Below are positions 8,436-17,790 of a DNA stretch of 59,127 nt, piece after piece. The notes under the pieces are model-generated. The model was not told the DNA's origin. It was given only the letters and a program-made list of their open reading frames with translations, and did not search any database. The DNA lies in NCBI GenBank assembly GCA_031316315.1, contig JADBEO010000023.1:1-59127 (forward strand), in the 5' to 3' direction. A program made the translations under genes and the position numbers. The DNA is from Chelatococcus sambhunathii (lineage in GTDB: Bacteria > Pseudomonadota > Alphaproteobacteria > Rhizobiales > Methylopilaceae). The first letter of the stretch is position 1. The number at the start of each line of letters is the position of its first letter.

Positions 8436-11159
8436 TCAGGCCAGACGGCCGTGGCAGTGCTTGTACTTCTTGCCGGACCCGCAGGGGCAGTCGGCGTTGC
8501 GAGGCGTCCGGGTCCAGGTGCTGGAATCGTTCGGATCGACCGCCGCAGCGGCGGCTGCGCCGACCGCGCCCGACTCGAAGGCCGCGACGGCCTCCGCGAA
8601 GGCAAGCTCGTTCTCGCCGGTCTGCGGATCCTGATGCACGGCGTGCATCTCCGGCAAGTCCTCGCCGGCGAGCGGCGGCGGTGACTGTACGAGCTCCACG
8701 CGCATCAGCTGAGCGGTCACCGTCTCGCGCAGGCGCGTCAGCATGGTCTGGAAGAGCTCGAAGGCTTCGGACTTGTACTCGTTGAGCGGGTCGCGCTGCG
8801 CATAGCCGCGCAGGCCGACGACCTGGCGCAGATGGTCGAGCGTCGCGAGATGCTCGCGCCAAAGGTGATCGAGCGTCTGCAGCAGCACCGCCTTCTCGAT
8901 CTGCGCGGTGATGTCGGGCCCGAAGCGCTCGGCGCGCTCGGCGGCGGCCGCGTCGGCGGCTTTGGTCAGGCGCTCCCGGATCTCCTCGTCGGCGATGCCT
9001 TCCTCCGCCGCCCACTGGACCACCGGCAGGTCGAGGTTCAGCACGTCCCTGACCTCGTCTTCGAGGCCCTGGCTGTCCCACTGCTCCGGATAGGCGTTCT
9101 CCGGGATGTGGCGGGCGACGATGTCCTCGATCGTGTCGTGGCGCATCTCCTCGATCGCCTGGGCGATCGAGTCGGTCTGCAGGAACTCCAGGCGCTGCTC
9201 GAACACGGCCTTGCGCTGGTCGTTCATGACGTTGTCGTATTTGAGAAGGTTCTTGCGGATGTCGAAGTTGCGCGCCTCGACCTTCTTCTGCGCCTTCTCG
9301 AGCGCCTTGTTCACCCAGGGGTGGACGATGGCCTCGCCTTCCTCGATCCCGAGCCGCTGCAGCATGCCGTCGATGCGCTCGGAGCCGAAGATGCGCATCA
9401 GGTCGTCCTGCAGCGACAGGAAGAAGTGGCTGCGTCCAGGGTCGCCCTGACGGCCGGAGCGGCCGCGCAGCTGATTGTCGATGCGGCGGCTCTCGTGGCG
9501 CTCCGTTCCGACGACGAACAGGCCGCCGGCGTCGAGCGCAATCTTCTTCTTGGCGGCGATGTCGGCCTTGATCTCGGCCTCGCGCGCGTCGCGCTCCGGG
9601 CCCGGCTCCATGTCGCCGAGCTCGCGCTCGAGCCGCATCTCGAGGTTGCCGCCGAGCTGAATGTCGGTGCCGCGGCCGGCCATGTTGGTGGCGATCGTCA
9701 CCGCGCCCGGCACGCCGGCGTCGGCGACGATGTGCGCCTCCTGCTCATGGTAGCGCGCGTTCAGCACCTGATGCTCGATCTTGGCCCTCTTCAGCGCCTC
9801 GGAGAGCTGCTCGGACTTCTCGATCGAGGTGGTGCCGACGAGGATCGGCTGGCCGCGCTCCTTGCAGTCGCGGATCAGCTCGATGATCGCCTTCTCCTTC
9901 TCGCCGGCCGTCCGGTAAACCTCGTCGTCGTCGTCCTTGCGCGCAACCGGCAGGTTGGTCGGGATCTCGACGACTTCGAGGCCGTAGATGTCCAGCAGCT
10001 CGTCGGCCTCCGTCATGGCCGTGCCCGTCATGCCGGCGAGCTTTTCGTACATGCGGAAGTAATTCTGGAAGGTGATCGACGCGAGCGTCTGGTTCTCGGG
10101 CTGGATCTTGACCCGTTCCTTGGCCTCCAGCGCCTGGTGCAAGCCTTCGGAATAGCGACGGCCCGGCATCATGCGGCCGGTGAACTCGTCGATGATGACG
10201 ACCTCGTCGCCCTTGACGATGTAGTCCTTGTCCTTCTGGAACAGCTTGTGCGCGCGAAGCGCCTGCGTGACGTGGTGGACGACCGTCACGTTCTCGACGT
10301 CGTAGAGGTTGTCGCCCTTCAGAAGCCCAGCCTCTTCGAGCATGCGCTCGATGTGCTCGTTGCCGGCTTCGGTCAGCGTCGTGGTGCGCTGCTTCTCGTC
10401 GACCTCGTAGTCTTCCGCGACGAGCAGCGGGATGAGGTCGTCGACCTGGAGGTAGAGTTCTGAGCGGTCCTCGACCGGGCCGGAGATAATCAGCGGCGTG
10501 CGCGCCTCGTCGACCAGGATCGAGTCGACCTCGTCGATGATGGCGTAGGCGTGCCCGCGCTGGACCATCGCGCGGACGTCGTACTTCATGTTGTCGCGCA
10601 GATAGTCGAAGCCGAGTTCGTTATTGGTCGCGTAGGTGATGTCGCAGGCGTAGGCCTCGCGGCGCTCGTCGTCGTCGAGCCCATGGACGATGACGCCGAC
10701 GGACAGGCCGAGGAAGCCGTGGATGCGGCCCATCCATCCCGAGTCGCGCTGGGCGAGATAGTCGTTGACGGTGACGACGTGGACGCCCTTGCCGGCCAGC
10801 GCGTTGAGATAGGCGGCGAGCGTCGAGACCAGCGTCTTCCCCTCGCCGGTCTTCATCTCGGCGATGCGGCCCTCGTGCAGCGTGATGCCGCCCATCATCT
10901 GGACGTCGAAGTGTCGCTGGCCGAGCACGCGGCGCGCCGCCTCGCGCACCGTCGCAAAGGCCGGGACGAGCAGATCGTCGAGCGACTTGCCGGCGGCGAG
11001 CTGCTCGCGAAACTCGGACGTCTTGGCCCGGAGCTGCTCGTCGGTCAGCTTCTGGATCTCGGGCTCGAGGGCCTGGATCGCGGCAACCCGCGGGCGCATA
11101 GCCTTCACCAGGCGCTCGTTGGATGAGCCGAACAGACGTCGGGCGAGACCGCCGAACAT
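8436..11159 (-). CDS. secA: Preprotein translocase ATPase SecA
   Basis: A 907-residue SecA, the motor that drives unfolded preproteins through SecYEG. It has the family N-terminus ([16 protein letters not shown]), nucleotide-binding domain motifs MKTGEGKT (Walker A) and [13 protein letters not shown] (DEAD-type Walker B), the second motor domain with [13 protein letters not shown] and [13 protein letters not shown], and the C-terminal zinc-binding tail [13 protein letters not shown] that binds SecB and lipid. Length is typical for alphaproteobacteria. It is divergent from the parvulin gene, with a good promoter at 11291-11319. The AT-rich orphan gene follows almost without gap. Confidence 0.98.
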   Translation of the reverse strand: MFGGLARRLFGSSNERLVKAMRPRVAAIQALEPEIQKLTDEQLRAKTSEFREQLAAGKSLDDLLVPAFATVREAARRVLGQRHFDVQMMGGITLHEGRIAEMKTGEGKTLVSTLAAYLNALAGKGVHVVTVNDYLAQRDSGWMGRIHGFLGLSVGVIVHGLDDDERREAYACDITYATNNELGFDYLRDNMKYDVRAMVQRGHAYAIIDEVDSILVDEARTPLIISGPVEDRSELYLQVDDLIPLLVAEDYEVDEKQRTTTLTEAGNEHIERMLEEAGLLKGDNLYDVENVTVVHHVTQALRAHKLFQKDKDYIVKGDEVVIIDEFTGRMMPGRRYSEGLHQALEAKERVKIQPENQTLASITFQNYFRMYEKLAGMTGTAMTEADELLDIYGLEVVEIPTNLPVARKDDDDEVYRTAGEKEKAIIELIRDCKERGQPILVGTTSIEKSEQLSEALKRAKIEHQVLNARYHEQEAHIVADAGVPGAVTIATNMAGRGTDIQLGGNLEMRLERELGDMEPGPERDAREAEIKADIAAKKKIALDAGGLFVVGTERHESRRIDNQLRGRSGRQGDPGRSHFFLSLQDDLMRIFGSERIDGMLQRLGIEEGEAIVHPWVNKALEKAQKKVEARNFDIRKNLLKYDNVMNDQRKAVFEQRLEFLQTDSIAQAIEEMRHDTIEDIVARHIPENAYPEQWDSQGLEDEVRDVLNLDLPVVQWAAEEGIADEEIRERLTKAADAAAAERAERFGPDITAQIEKAVLLQTLDHLWREHLATLDHLRQVVGLRGYAQRDPLNEYKSEAFELFQTMLTRLRETVTAQLMRVELVQSPPPLAGEDLPEMHAVHQDPQTGENELAFAEAVAAFESGAVGAAAAAAVDPNDSSTWTRTPRNADCPCGSGKKYKHCHGRLA

Positions 11160-11290
11160 GAGGGAGCCTTTCTCGATGGGTCTTGCGTCCGAACTGCGCC
11201 GAGCCGCCCGGCCGGAGCGCCGTCGGCGCGCAGGAAACCCAAAATCCGTTCGTTTTTGAGGCGCTCTCCGCGCCGCGCAAGCCAGCGACC

Positions 11291-11319
11291 GAGATAAGAA
11301 AGCGCCTGAGGGTTGTCAA
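11291..11319 (-). promoter_or_regulatory. Sigma-70-type promoter for secA
   Basis: On the minus strand TTGACA (complement of 11314-11319) is followed after exactly 17 bases by TATCTC (complement of 11291-11296). It would leave an untranslated leader of about 125 bases before the secA start at 11159. It is the best consensus-like promoter seen in the window. Function is inferred. Confidence 0.55.
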
Positions 11320-11384
11320 TCCGAAGACCTTCCGACATCTTCCCGCGCTCTCGGGGCGCAACACGCGCGAAACGGATGGATCTC

Positions 11385-12368
11385 ATGGGCATTCTCGACC
11401 TGAAGAGCCGGCGGGCGCTCACGCTCGGCGCGGCTTTCGTCGCGGCCGTCGGGCTCGGCGGGACCGTTCTCGCGCAGACCCCGCCGCCGGCTCCCGAAGC
11501 GCAGGGCGACGCCGCCAAGCCGGGCGCCAAGCCCGCCGAAAAGCCCGATCCGAAGACCGTTCTCGCCAAGATCGACGACGACGAGATCACCGCGGGCGAC
11601 GTCGAGGTCGCGAGCGAGGACCTCGAGCAGTCGATGGCCTCGATGACCGAGCCGCAGCGCCGCGACTATGCGCTCAACTACCTGATCGACCTCAAGCTGG
11701 CAGCCAAGGCCGCCGAGAAGGACAAGCTCGGCGACAGCGATCAATTCAAGAAGCGGCTCGAATATCTCAAAGACCGCGCGCTCATGGAGGAGCTGCTCCA
11801 GCGCGAGGCCAAATCGGCCGTGACCGAGGAGAGGCTGCGCAAGCTTTACGACGACACGGCCAAGAACCTGAAGCCGGAGGAAGAGGTCCGCGCCCGCCAT
11901 ATTCTGGTGAAGACCGAGGACGAGGCGAAGAAGGTCGAGGAGCGGCTGGCTAAGGGCGAGGACTTCGCCAAGGTCGCGAACGAGGTCTCCACCGATCCCG
12001 GCTCCGGCAAGCAGGGCGGCGACCTCGGCTTCTTCGGACGCGGCCAGATGGTGCCGGTGTTCGAGGAGACCGCGTTCAAGCTCGAGCCGGGCAAGGTCTC
12101 GGCGCCCGTAAAGAGCCAGTTCGGCTGGCACGTCATCAAGCTCGAGGAGAAGCGCACCCGACCGATCCCTCCCTTCGAGCAGGTGCGTCCGCAGATCGAG
12201 AACTACGTCGTTCGCACCTCGCAGCAGGACCTGGTGCTGAAGCTGCGCAACGAGGCCAAGGTCGAGCGCACCGAGGCCGGCAAGCCGCAGACGCCGCCGG
12301 AGCCGACCGGCGGGGAGGCGCCGGTCGGAACGCCGACGCCTTCGCAGCAGCAGAACGCGCCGCAGTAA
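11385..12368 (+). CDS. Periplasmic peptidyl-prolyl isomerase, parvulin (PpiC/SurA) family
   Basis: A 327-residue secreted foldase. A signal peptide (ALTLGAAFVAAVGLGG ... VLAQT) precedes a helical SurA-N-like region (about 65-150) and one parvulin domain (about 165-265) with the family features VRARHILVKTEDEA, DLGFFGRGQMVPVFE and FGWHVIKLE. The C-terminus is a Pro/Gln/Thr-rich tail. It should help fold outer-membrane and periplasmic proteins exported by the Sec system whose motor is encoded next door. ATGs at 11376 and 11385 are both possible; 11385 has ggatgga at the right distance. Confidence 0.88.
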   Translation: MGILDLKSRRALTLGAAFVAAVGLGGTVLAQTPPPAPEAQGDAAKPGAKPAEKPDPKTVLAKIDDDEITAGDVEVASEDLEQSMASMTEPQRRDYALNYLIDLKLAAKAAEKDKLGDSDQFKKRLEYLKDRALMEELLQREAKSAVTEERLRKLYDDTAKNLKPEEEVRARHILVKTEDEAKKVEERLAKGEDFAKVANEVSTDPGSGKQGGDLGFFGRGQMVPVFEETAFKLEPGKVSAPVKSQFGWHVIKLEEKRTRPIPPFEQVRPQIENYVVRTSQQDLVLKLRNEAKVERTEAGKPQTPPEPTGGEAPVGTPTPSQQQNAPQ

Positions 12369-12464
12369 GCGTCGCGCCCGCGTCTCTGCGCCCTCAGCCA
12401 GAACCCGGACGCGCCAAGGCTTCCGAACAGCGCGCGTTCCAATCGTCACGGGAAGCGGATATGG

Positions 12465-12486
12465 GTCCCGGCTCTTCGGCCGGGAC
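12465..12486. repeat. Extragenic hairpin gtcccggc/gccgggac
   Basis: Perfect 8-base arms around a six-base loop (tcttcg) in the 160-base gap between the parvulin gene and argJ. It has no following T-run, so it is better read as a single-hairpin relative of the bipartite palindromes than as a terminator. Confidence 0.45.
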
Positions 12487-12528
12487 AAGATCTGAGTCTC
12501 CGGCGCACAGTCCGGGGACGTCCAGCTC

Positions 12529-13761
12529 ATGTCGACCGCCGTCTCGCCGCTCGCGCCGAAGTCGCTTCCCACGCTGCCGCCGGTCGCAGGCGTGAGGCTC
12601 GCCACCGCCGCGGCCGGGATCCGCTATACGGAGCGCACCGACGTTCTGCTCGCGACCTTCGCGCCGGGAACTTCGGTCGCCGGCGTCTTCACACGCTCGC
12701 GTTGCCCGTCCGCCCCGGTCGAATGGTGCCGGGACCGGCTGGCCGGCGGCTCGATCGGGGCGCTGGTGGTCAATTCCGGCAACGCCAACGCCTTCACCGG
12801 CAAGAACGGACGCGCCGCGACCGCGCTGACGGCCGAACTCGCGGCCGCTGCGGTCGGCTGCTCCGAGAGCGAGGTGTTTCTGGCCTCGACGGGCGTGATC
12901 GGCGAGCCGCTGGACGCCCGCAAGTTCGAAGGCGTCATGTCTCGGCTTGCGGCGGACGCCGTCGAGGACGGCTGGGAGGCGGCCGCCCGCGCGATCATGA
13001 CCACCGACACCTTCCCGAAGCTCGCCACCCGCTCGGTCGAGGTCTCGGGCAGGACGGTGACGATCAACGGCATCGCCAAGGGCGCCGGGATGATCGCGCC
13101 GGACATGGCGACGATGCTCGCCTATGTCGCGACCGACGCCGCCATCTCGGCCCAGGCGCTCCAGGCGCTGCTTGCGCGCGCCGCCGACAGGTCGTTCAAC
13201 TGCGTGACCGTCGACGGGGACACCTCAACCTCCGACACGCTGATGGCCTTCGCCACCGGCGCCGCCGGGAACGCCAAGATCGCCAGCGCCGACGACCCGG
13301 CGCTTGCGGCTTTCGCCGCGGCGTTCGAGAGCCTGCTGATCGAGCTCGCCCAGCTCGTCGCCCGCGACGGGGAGGGGGCGCGGAAGTTCGTCACCGTGGA
13401 GGTGTCCGGCGCGGAGAGCGAGGCGTCTGCGCGCAGGATCGCCCTATCGATCGCCAATTCGCCGCTGGTGAAGACGGCGGTCGCCGGGGAAGACGCCAAC
13501 TGGGGCCGTGTCGTCATGGCGGTCGGCAAGGCGGGAGAGCCGGCCGACCGCGACCGCCTGTCGATCCGCTTCGGCGACGTCCGCGTCGCGGTCGACGGCG
13601 AGCGCGACCCCGCTTACGACGAGGCCCTGGTGTCGGCCTACATGAAGAACGAGGAAATCCTGATCGCGGTCGACATAGGGCTCGGCGACGGCTTCGCGCG
13701 GGTTTGGACCTGCGATCTCACGGAAGGCTACATTGCGATCAACGCCGACTACCGGTCGTGA
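12529..13761 (+). CDS. argJ: Bifunctional ornithine acetyltransferase / N-acetylglutamate synthase ArgJ
   Basis: A 410-residue ArgJ that moves the acetyl group from N-acetylornithine to glutamate in the cyclic arginine pathway. It is made as a precursor that cleaves itself: the conserved motif [14 protein letters not shown] lies at about residues 184-197, giving cleavage between Ala194 and Thr195, with Thr195 as the new nucleophile of the beta chain. [12 protein letters not shown] and the C-terminal ADYRS also match the family. It is followed by mutT on the same strand with a short gap. Confidence 0.97.
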   Translation: MSTAVSPLAPKSLPTLPPVAGVRLATAAAGIRYTERTDVLLATFAPGTSVAGVFTRSRCPSAPVEWCRDRLAGGSIGALVVNSGNANAFTGKNGRAATALTAELAAAAVGCSESEVFLASTGVIGEPLDARKFEGVMSRLAADAVEDGWEAAARAIMTTDTFPKLATRSVEVSGRTVTINGIAKGAGMIAPDMATMLAYVATDAAISAQALQALLARAADRSFNCVTVDGDTSTSDTLMAFATGAAGNAKIASADDPALAAFAAAFESLLIELAQLVARDGEGARKFVTVEVSGAESEASARRIALSIANSPLVKTAVAGEDANWGRVVMAVGKAGEPADRDRLSIRFGDVRVAVDGERDPAYDEALVSAYMKNEEILIAVDIGLGDGFARVWTCDLTEGYIAINADYRS

Positions 13762-13789
13762 ATTCTCGTCCCCTTGCAACGTGCTCTTA

Positions 13790-14224
13790 ATGGTTGTGCC
13801 GAATGATGTCGGCAAGGACGGTCTCTTGAAGCTTGTCCTTGTCGTTGCCTGCGCGCTTATCGATCCGGACGGCCGCGTGCTCATCGCGCAGCGGCCGGAG
13901 GGCAAGACGCTCGCGGGGCTCTGGGAGTTTCCAGGCGGCAAGGTCGAGGCGGGGGAGCGCCCCGAACAGACCTTGATCCGGGAACTGGCCGAAGAGCTCG
14001 GCGTCACGGTCGAGGAGCCGTGTCTTGCGCCGCTGACCTTCGCGAGCCACGCCTATGACGACTTCCACCTGCTGATGCCGCTCTACGTGTGTCGGCGATG
14101 GACGGGGGTCGTGACGGGGCGCGAGGGGCAGGCGACCAGATGGGTCCGCGCGGACCGGCTCCGAGACTTTCCGATGCCGCCTGCAGACGAGCCGCTGATC
14201 GCGCACCTCGTCGACTTGCTTTGA
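13790..14224 (+). CDS. mutT: 8-oxo-dGTP diphosphatase MutT (Nudix)
   Basis: A 144-residue Nudix hydrolase that removes oxidised GTP nucleotides from the pool. The complete Nudix box starts at GGKVEAGE and ends in RELAEELGV, preceded by the family segment RPEGKTLAGLWEFPGG. The start is uncertain: ATG 13790 is taken, but TTG 13826 (giving the common opening KLVLVVACALI) would also make a normal protein. It stands 28 bases behind argJ, as in many Hyphomicrobiales, and probably shares its transcript. Confidence 0.93.
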   Translation: MVVPNDVGKDGLLKLVLVVACALIDPDGRVLIAQRPEGKTLAGLWEFPGGKVEAGERPEQTLIRELAEELGVTVEEPCLAPLTFASHAYDDFHLLMPLYVCRRWTGVVTGREGQATRWVRADRLRDFPMPPADEPLIAHLVDLL

Positions 14225-14262
14225 CGTCTCAGAACTCGCGATCGCGCCAGGAGGGCGTGGCG

Positions 14263-14451
14263 ATGAGAGCGATGATGAGGGTTTGCCGGGCCTTGACGCG
14301 ATTCCGGACGGATGAGCGCGGCGCCACGGCGATTGAATACGCCATGATCGCGGTCGGGATCGGAATCGCCGTGGCGGCGACGGTCTTCGGCGTCGGAACC
14401 AGCCTCAAGGTCAACTTCTACGACAAGATGAACGCCGCGGTGCAGAACTGA
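14263..14451 (+). CDS. Flp family type IVb pilin
   Basis: A 62-residue pilin precursor too small to be striking but with a clear signature: a short leader, then DERGATAIEYAMIA, where the prepilin peptidase cuts after Gly and the Glu+5 is kept, followed by the hydrophobic helix IAVGIGIAVAATVFGV. A ribosome-binding site (ccaggaggg) precedes the ATG. The tad/cpa secretion genes are not nearby, so this is an orphan pilin gene whose product would depend on an assembly system elsewhere. Confidence 0.9.
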   Translation: MRAMMRVCRALTRFRTDERGATAIEYAMIAVGIGIAVAATVFGVGTSLKVNFYDKMNAAVQN

Positions 14452-14458
14452 GGCGAGG

Positions 14459-15349
14459 CTAGCGACCGCCTTTCGACGACGGATCGCCTTCCTTCACGCC
14501 GAGGGCGTCCGCAAGCCGCGCCTGCGCGCTGCCGGGCTTTAGCGGCTTCTGCTGGCTGGCGTGCGCCGCCCAGCCCGACGCCCAGACGATCTCGAAGGTC
14601 GCCCTGATCCGCCCGTCGGGGTCCGAGAACCGTTCCTGATAGATGCGGACCGCCTCGCCCAGCGTGTCGCGCCTGAGGGGCCTGCGGCTGCGCTCTGCGA
14701 GCACGTTGGTCGCGCCCCAGGCCTTCAGGTCGCGCATCAGTTCGAGCGCGTTCGCATACCGTACGGTCACCCGGTCGAGGTCGATCACCGGCAGGGCGAA
14801 GCCGGCGCGCTGCAGCAGGCCGCCGACCGCGCGGACGTCCGCGAAGGGCAGCACGCGAGGGCTCGCGCCGCCGGTCGTCGCGGCCTCGGCGGCGGCGAAG
14901 GATTGGCGAAGCTCCGTCAGCGTCTCGCCGCCGAGGAAGGCGGCGAGGAACAGTCCGTCCGGCGCGAGCAGGCGACGTCCCTGCGCGAAGGCGCCGGGCA
15001 GGTCGTCGACATGCTGCAAAGCGAGGCAGGAGACCACGAGGTCGAAGCTCTCCTCAGTGAAGCACGGCGCTTCCGGATCGCAGACGACGTCGCCGTCCAG
15101 TCCGTCCCACGCCGCGCGCACGACCAGTTCCGCGGTCGGGCGGTCCCTCAGCGCAGCAAGCGCCTGCACGCTCGGCGAGGCGAGGTCGAGCGCGCGGGGA
15201 AACGGCCGCAGGGTCGCGGCGAGCCGAAGCTCCAGGTCCTCGGCGACGCGTACGGCGAGGAAGTCCGGTCCGCCTCCGGCCGCGAGCGCCCGCGCGCGCG
15301 CACGGCGAAGCGCGGGACGGTCGACGAGCCTCGGGACGTCCGGCGCCAT
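14459..15349 (-). CDS. Class I SAM-dependent methyltransferase, BioC/NDUFAF5-like
   Basis: A 296-residue protein with the pattern of the alphaproteobacterial BioC-like/NDUFAF5-like family: an N-terminal segment (FLAVRVAEDLELRL), a weakened SAM-binding strand (RALDLASPS), the FDLVVSCLALQHVDDLPGAF block and the RRLLAPDGLFLAAFLGGETL block. NDUFAF5 acts in complex I assembly, but the substrate here is unknown. In related genomes this gene lies beside comF, grxC and the nitrilase gene; here cfa lies between it and comF. It is four bases from cfa on the same strand. Confidence 0.75.
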   Translation of the reverse strand: MAPDVPRLVDRPALRRARARALAAGGGPDFLAVRVAEDLELRLAATLRPFPRALDLASPSVQALAALRDRPTAELVVRAAWDGLDGDVVCDPEAPCFTEESFDLVVSCLALQHVDDLPGAFAQGRRLLAPDGLFLAAFLGGETLTELRQSFAAAEAATTGGASPRVLPFADVRAVGGLLQRAGFALPVIDLDRVTVRYANALELMRDLKAWGATNVLAERSRRPLRRDTLGEAVRIYQERFSDPDGRIRATFEIVWASGWAAHASQQKPLKPGSAQARLADALGVKEGDPSSKGGR

Positions 15350-15352
15350 GGC

Positions 15353-16603
15353 TCAGCCGGCGACAGCCGCGGCCGCGGGCTTGCGCTCTCCGGCCTCAAG
15401 CCGCGCTTCGGCTTCGCTCATGTAGTCGCGTGTGACCGGCAGCGCGTTGACGTCGCGGCTCATCTGGATCTGGAAGACCATGTGCTTGCCGTAGCGGAAG
15501 GAGAACTCCGAGACGAGCAGGTAGAACTCCCACATCCGGCAAAACCGTTCGCCGAGCATGGCCGCCGCCTTGTCGCGGTTCGCGGCGAAGCGCCCGCCCC
15601 AGGCGAGGCAGGTTTCGGCGTAGTGCATGCGCCAGATCTCGATGTCGGTCACCCAGAGCTTGGCCGCCTCGATCGCCGGCAGGGTCTCCGACAGGGCCGG
15701 CGCATAGCCGCCGGGGAAGATGTACTTGCGGATCCAGGCGCCGGTCGAACCCGGTCCCCCTTTGCGGCCGATCGAATGCAGCAGGGCGACGCCGTCCTCC
15801 TTCAACAGGGAGCGGACCTTGGTGAAGAACTCCGGGATGTTCTTCAGGCCGACATGCTCGAACATGCCGACCGAGACGATGCGATCGAAGGGGCCCGCGA
15901 CGTCGCGATAGTCGCGGAGCTCGAATTTCACCCGATCCGAAAGACTCCGTTCGGCGGCGCGCTGCGTCGCCAGCGCGTGCTGCTCGGTCGAGAGCGTGAC
16001 GCCGAGGACCTCCGCCCCGCAGTTCTCGGCGAGGTAGATCGCCATCGAGCCCCAGCCCGAGCCGACGTCGAGCACTCGCATGCCGGGTTTCACGTCGAGC
16101 TTGGACGCGATGTGGCGGAGCTTCGCGACCTGCGCCTGCTCCAGCGTGTGCGAGGGCGAGCGGAAGTACCCGCAGGAGTAGTTAAGTCCTTCGTCGAGGA
16201 ACAGGCGGTACATGTCGTTGGATAGATCGTAATGCGCCTCGACGTTCTTCTTCGAGCGCGAGGCGTCGTTCTTCGGCAGCATGCCGCGCATCCGCTTCAT
16301 CCAGGCTCGCGTACGCTTCTGGATCGGTCCGGCGCGCAGGTTTGTTCGGTTCAGCGCATAGAGGGTGAGGAGGTCGCGCAGCGTCCCCTTCTCGAGGGTG
16401 AGCGTGCCGTCCATGTAGGCTTCGCCGGTCTTGAGCTCGGGGTTGAGCAGAAGCTGGTGATGGAGCTTCTTGTCGTGGAGCTTCACCACGACGTCCGGAC
16501 CCGGCGTTTCGCCCCTGAGCTCGTGCGCACGGCCGCTCGCGTCGAGGATCGTGAGGGAGCCGACCTTTACGAAGCGGCCCATCAGGGCGTTGACGATCTC
16601 CAT
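15353..16603 (-). CDS. cfa: Cyclopropane-fatty-acyl-phospholipid synthase
   Basis: A 416-residue enzyme that adds a methylene group from SAM to unsaturated acyl chains of membrane phospholipids. The SAM motif VLDVGSGWGS is at residues 177-186, the family hallmarks VEAHYDLSNDMYRLFLD (residues 121-137) and NYSCGYF (141-147) are intact, and the C-terminus has the CFA-type Trp- and Glu-rich catalytic block (MWEFYLLVSEFSFRYGKH). It needs unsaturated fatty acids, which the desaturase at 19176-20219 could help supply. It probably shares a transcript with the downstream methyltransferase gene. Confidence 0.94.
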   Translation of the reverse strand: MEIVNALMGRFVKVGSLTILDASGRAHELRGETPGPDVVVKLHDKKLHHQLLLNPELKTGEAYMDGTLTLEKGTLRDLLTLYALNRTNLRAGPIQKRTRAWMKRMRGMLPKNDASRSKKNVEAHYDLSNDMYRLFLDEGLNYSCGYFRSPSHTLEQAQVAKLRHIASKLDVKPGMRVLDVGSGWGSMAIYLAENCGAEVLGVTLSTEQHALATQRAAERSLSDRVKFELRDYRDVAGPFDRIVSVGMFEHVGLKNIPEFFTKVRSLLKEDGVALLHSIGRKGGPGSTGAWIRKYIFPGGYAPALSETLPAIEAAKLWVTDIEIWRMHYAETCLAWGGRFAANRDKAAAMLGERFCRMWEFYLLVSEFSFRYGKHMVFQIQMSRDVNALPVTRDYMSEAEARLEAGERKPAAAAVAG

Positions 16604-16704
16604 GGGAGCACTCCGACCGTTACGCGCCGCGGCGTTGACGTGGTCCGCCCGGCGTGGCGCAATTGCTTGTCCCGTTGCCCTAAACCATCCGGAGCGGCGT
16701 TTCG

Positions 16705-17484
16705 ATGCCCCTCGGCGCGATCGACGAGCCGCAAAGATCCCGGCCGGCCCTCATGGCCGCGGCGTTGCGTCGCTTCGGGCGGCGGGCGCTCGATCTCGTC
16801 CTGCCGCCGCAGTGCCTGGCCTGCGCGAAGCCCGTGACGGAGGACGGCGGCCTCTGCGTCGCCTGCTGGGGCGGCCTGAAGCCCATCGAGCGGCCGTTCT
16901 GCGAGCGGCTGGGAACCCCCTTTCCGGCGGACTTCGGTCCTGGCCTGCTGTCGCCGGCGGCGATCGCGAACCCGCCCGCCTTCGACAGGATGCGAGCCGT
17001 AGCGCACTTCGACGGAACGGCGCGGGAGCTCGTCCATCGGCTAAAATACGCCGACGGCGCCCATCTCGCCCGTCCGCTCGGCCGCATGATGGCGCGCGCC
17101 GGCCACGAGATCCTCTCGCCCGACGTCGCCCTTGTTCCCGTTCCGCTGCACTGGCGCCGGCTCTGGCGTCGCCGCTTCAATCAGTCGGCGCTGCTCGCCC
17201 GCGAGATCGCCCGCATCTCCGGGGCGCGCCTCGCGCCGGAGGCGGTCGCCCGCGTGAAGCCGACGCGTCCTCAGGTGGGCCTGACCGCCGCCCAGCGCGC
17301 GGAGAACCTCGCGGGCGCCTTCAAGGTCACCGACCGCGCCGCGATCGCGGGCGTGCGGGTCGTGCTGATCGACGACGTCGTCACCACCGGATCGACCATC
17401 GACCGTCTCGCCAGGCTCCTGCGAAGGGCCGGCGCGGCGTCCGTCGACGCGCTCGTCTTCGCCATGGTTGTGAATGACGGGTGA
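16705..17484 (+). CDS. comF: ComF family phosphoribosyltransferase-like protein
   Basis: A 259-residue ComF. It has an N-terminal zinc-ribbon-like part (CLACAKPV and CVACW, about residues 38-55) and a C-terminal phosphoribosyltransferase fold with the PRPP loop VVLIDDVVTTGST at about residues 223-235. In competent bacteria ComF supports uptake of single-stranded DNA; in non-competent alphaproteobacteria its role is not settled. It leads the + strand block comF-grxC-nitrilase-DUF1178, which is widely conserved in the order. Confidence 0.92.
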   Translation: MPLGAIDEPQRSRPALMAAALRRFGRRALDLVLPPQCLACAKPVTEDGGLCVACWGGLKPIERPFCERLGTPFPADFGPGLLSPAAIANPPAFDRMRAVAHFDGTARELVHRLKYADGAHLARPLGRMMARAGHEILSPDVALVPVPLHWRRLWRRRFNQSALLAREIARISGARLAPEAVARVKPTRPQVGLTAAQRAENLAGAFKVTDRAAIAGVRVVLIDDVVTTGSTIDRLARLLRRAGAASVDALVFAMVVNDG

Positions 17485-17532
17485 GGGTCTATATCCTCAA
17501 ACCTTAGCGCCGCGCCGGACCCCGTGAGCTCG

Positions 17533-17790
17533 ATGCCGTCCATCACGATCTATACGCGATCCGACTGCCCATACTGCCACATGGCGAAGGACCTGCTTCG
17601 CCGGAAGGGCGTCGCCTTCGACGAGATCGACGTCGGCCGCGAGCCCGAACGCCGCGCCGAGATGATCGAACGCGCCGGCGGCCGGATGACGGTGCCGCAG
17701 ATCTTCATCGACGGCCGCCATGTCGGAGGCTGCGACGACCTTCACGCGCTCGACCGGGCGGGCGGGCTCGACCCGTTGCTCGCGGCGTGA
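17533..17790 (+). CDS. grxC: Glutaredoxin 3
   Basis: An 85-residue dithiol glutaredoxin, a small cytosolic reductant working with glutathione. The CPYC active site is at residues 12-15, and TVPQIFI and the GGCDDL glutathione-contact block follow. An upstream in-frame GTG at 17524 would add three residues; the ATG at 17533 gives the usual family N-terminus. Its stop overlaps the start of the nitrilase gene (GTGA), so translation is probably coupled. Confidence 0.96.
   Translation: MPSITIYTRSDCPYCHMAKDLLRRKGVAFDEIDVGREPERRAEMIERAGGRMTVPQIFIDGRHVGGCDDLHALDRAGGLDPLLAA

Noticed and set aside
8832..10463. 543-codon open frame on the plus strand
   Set aside because: Antisense of secA; Leu/Val/Asp-rich shadow without recognisable motifs.
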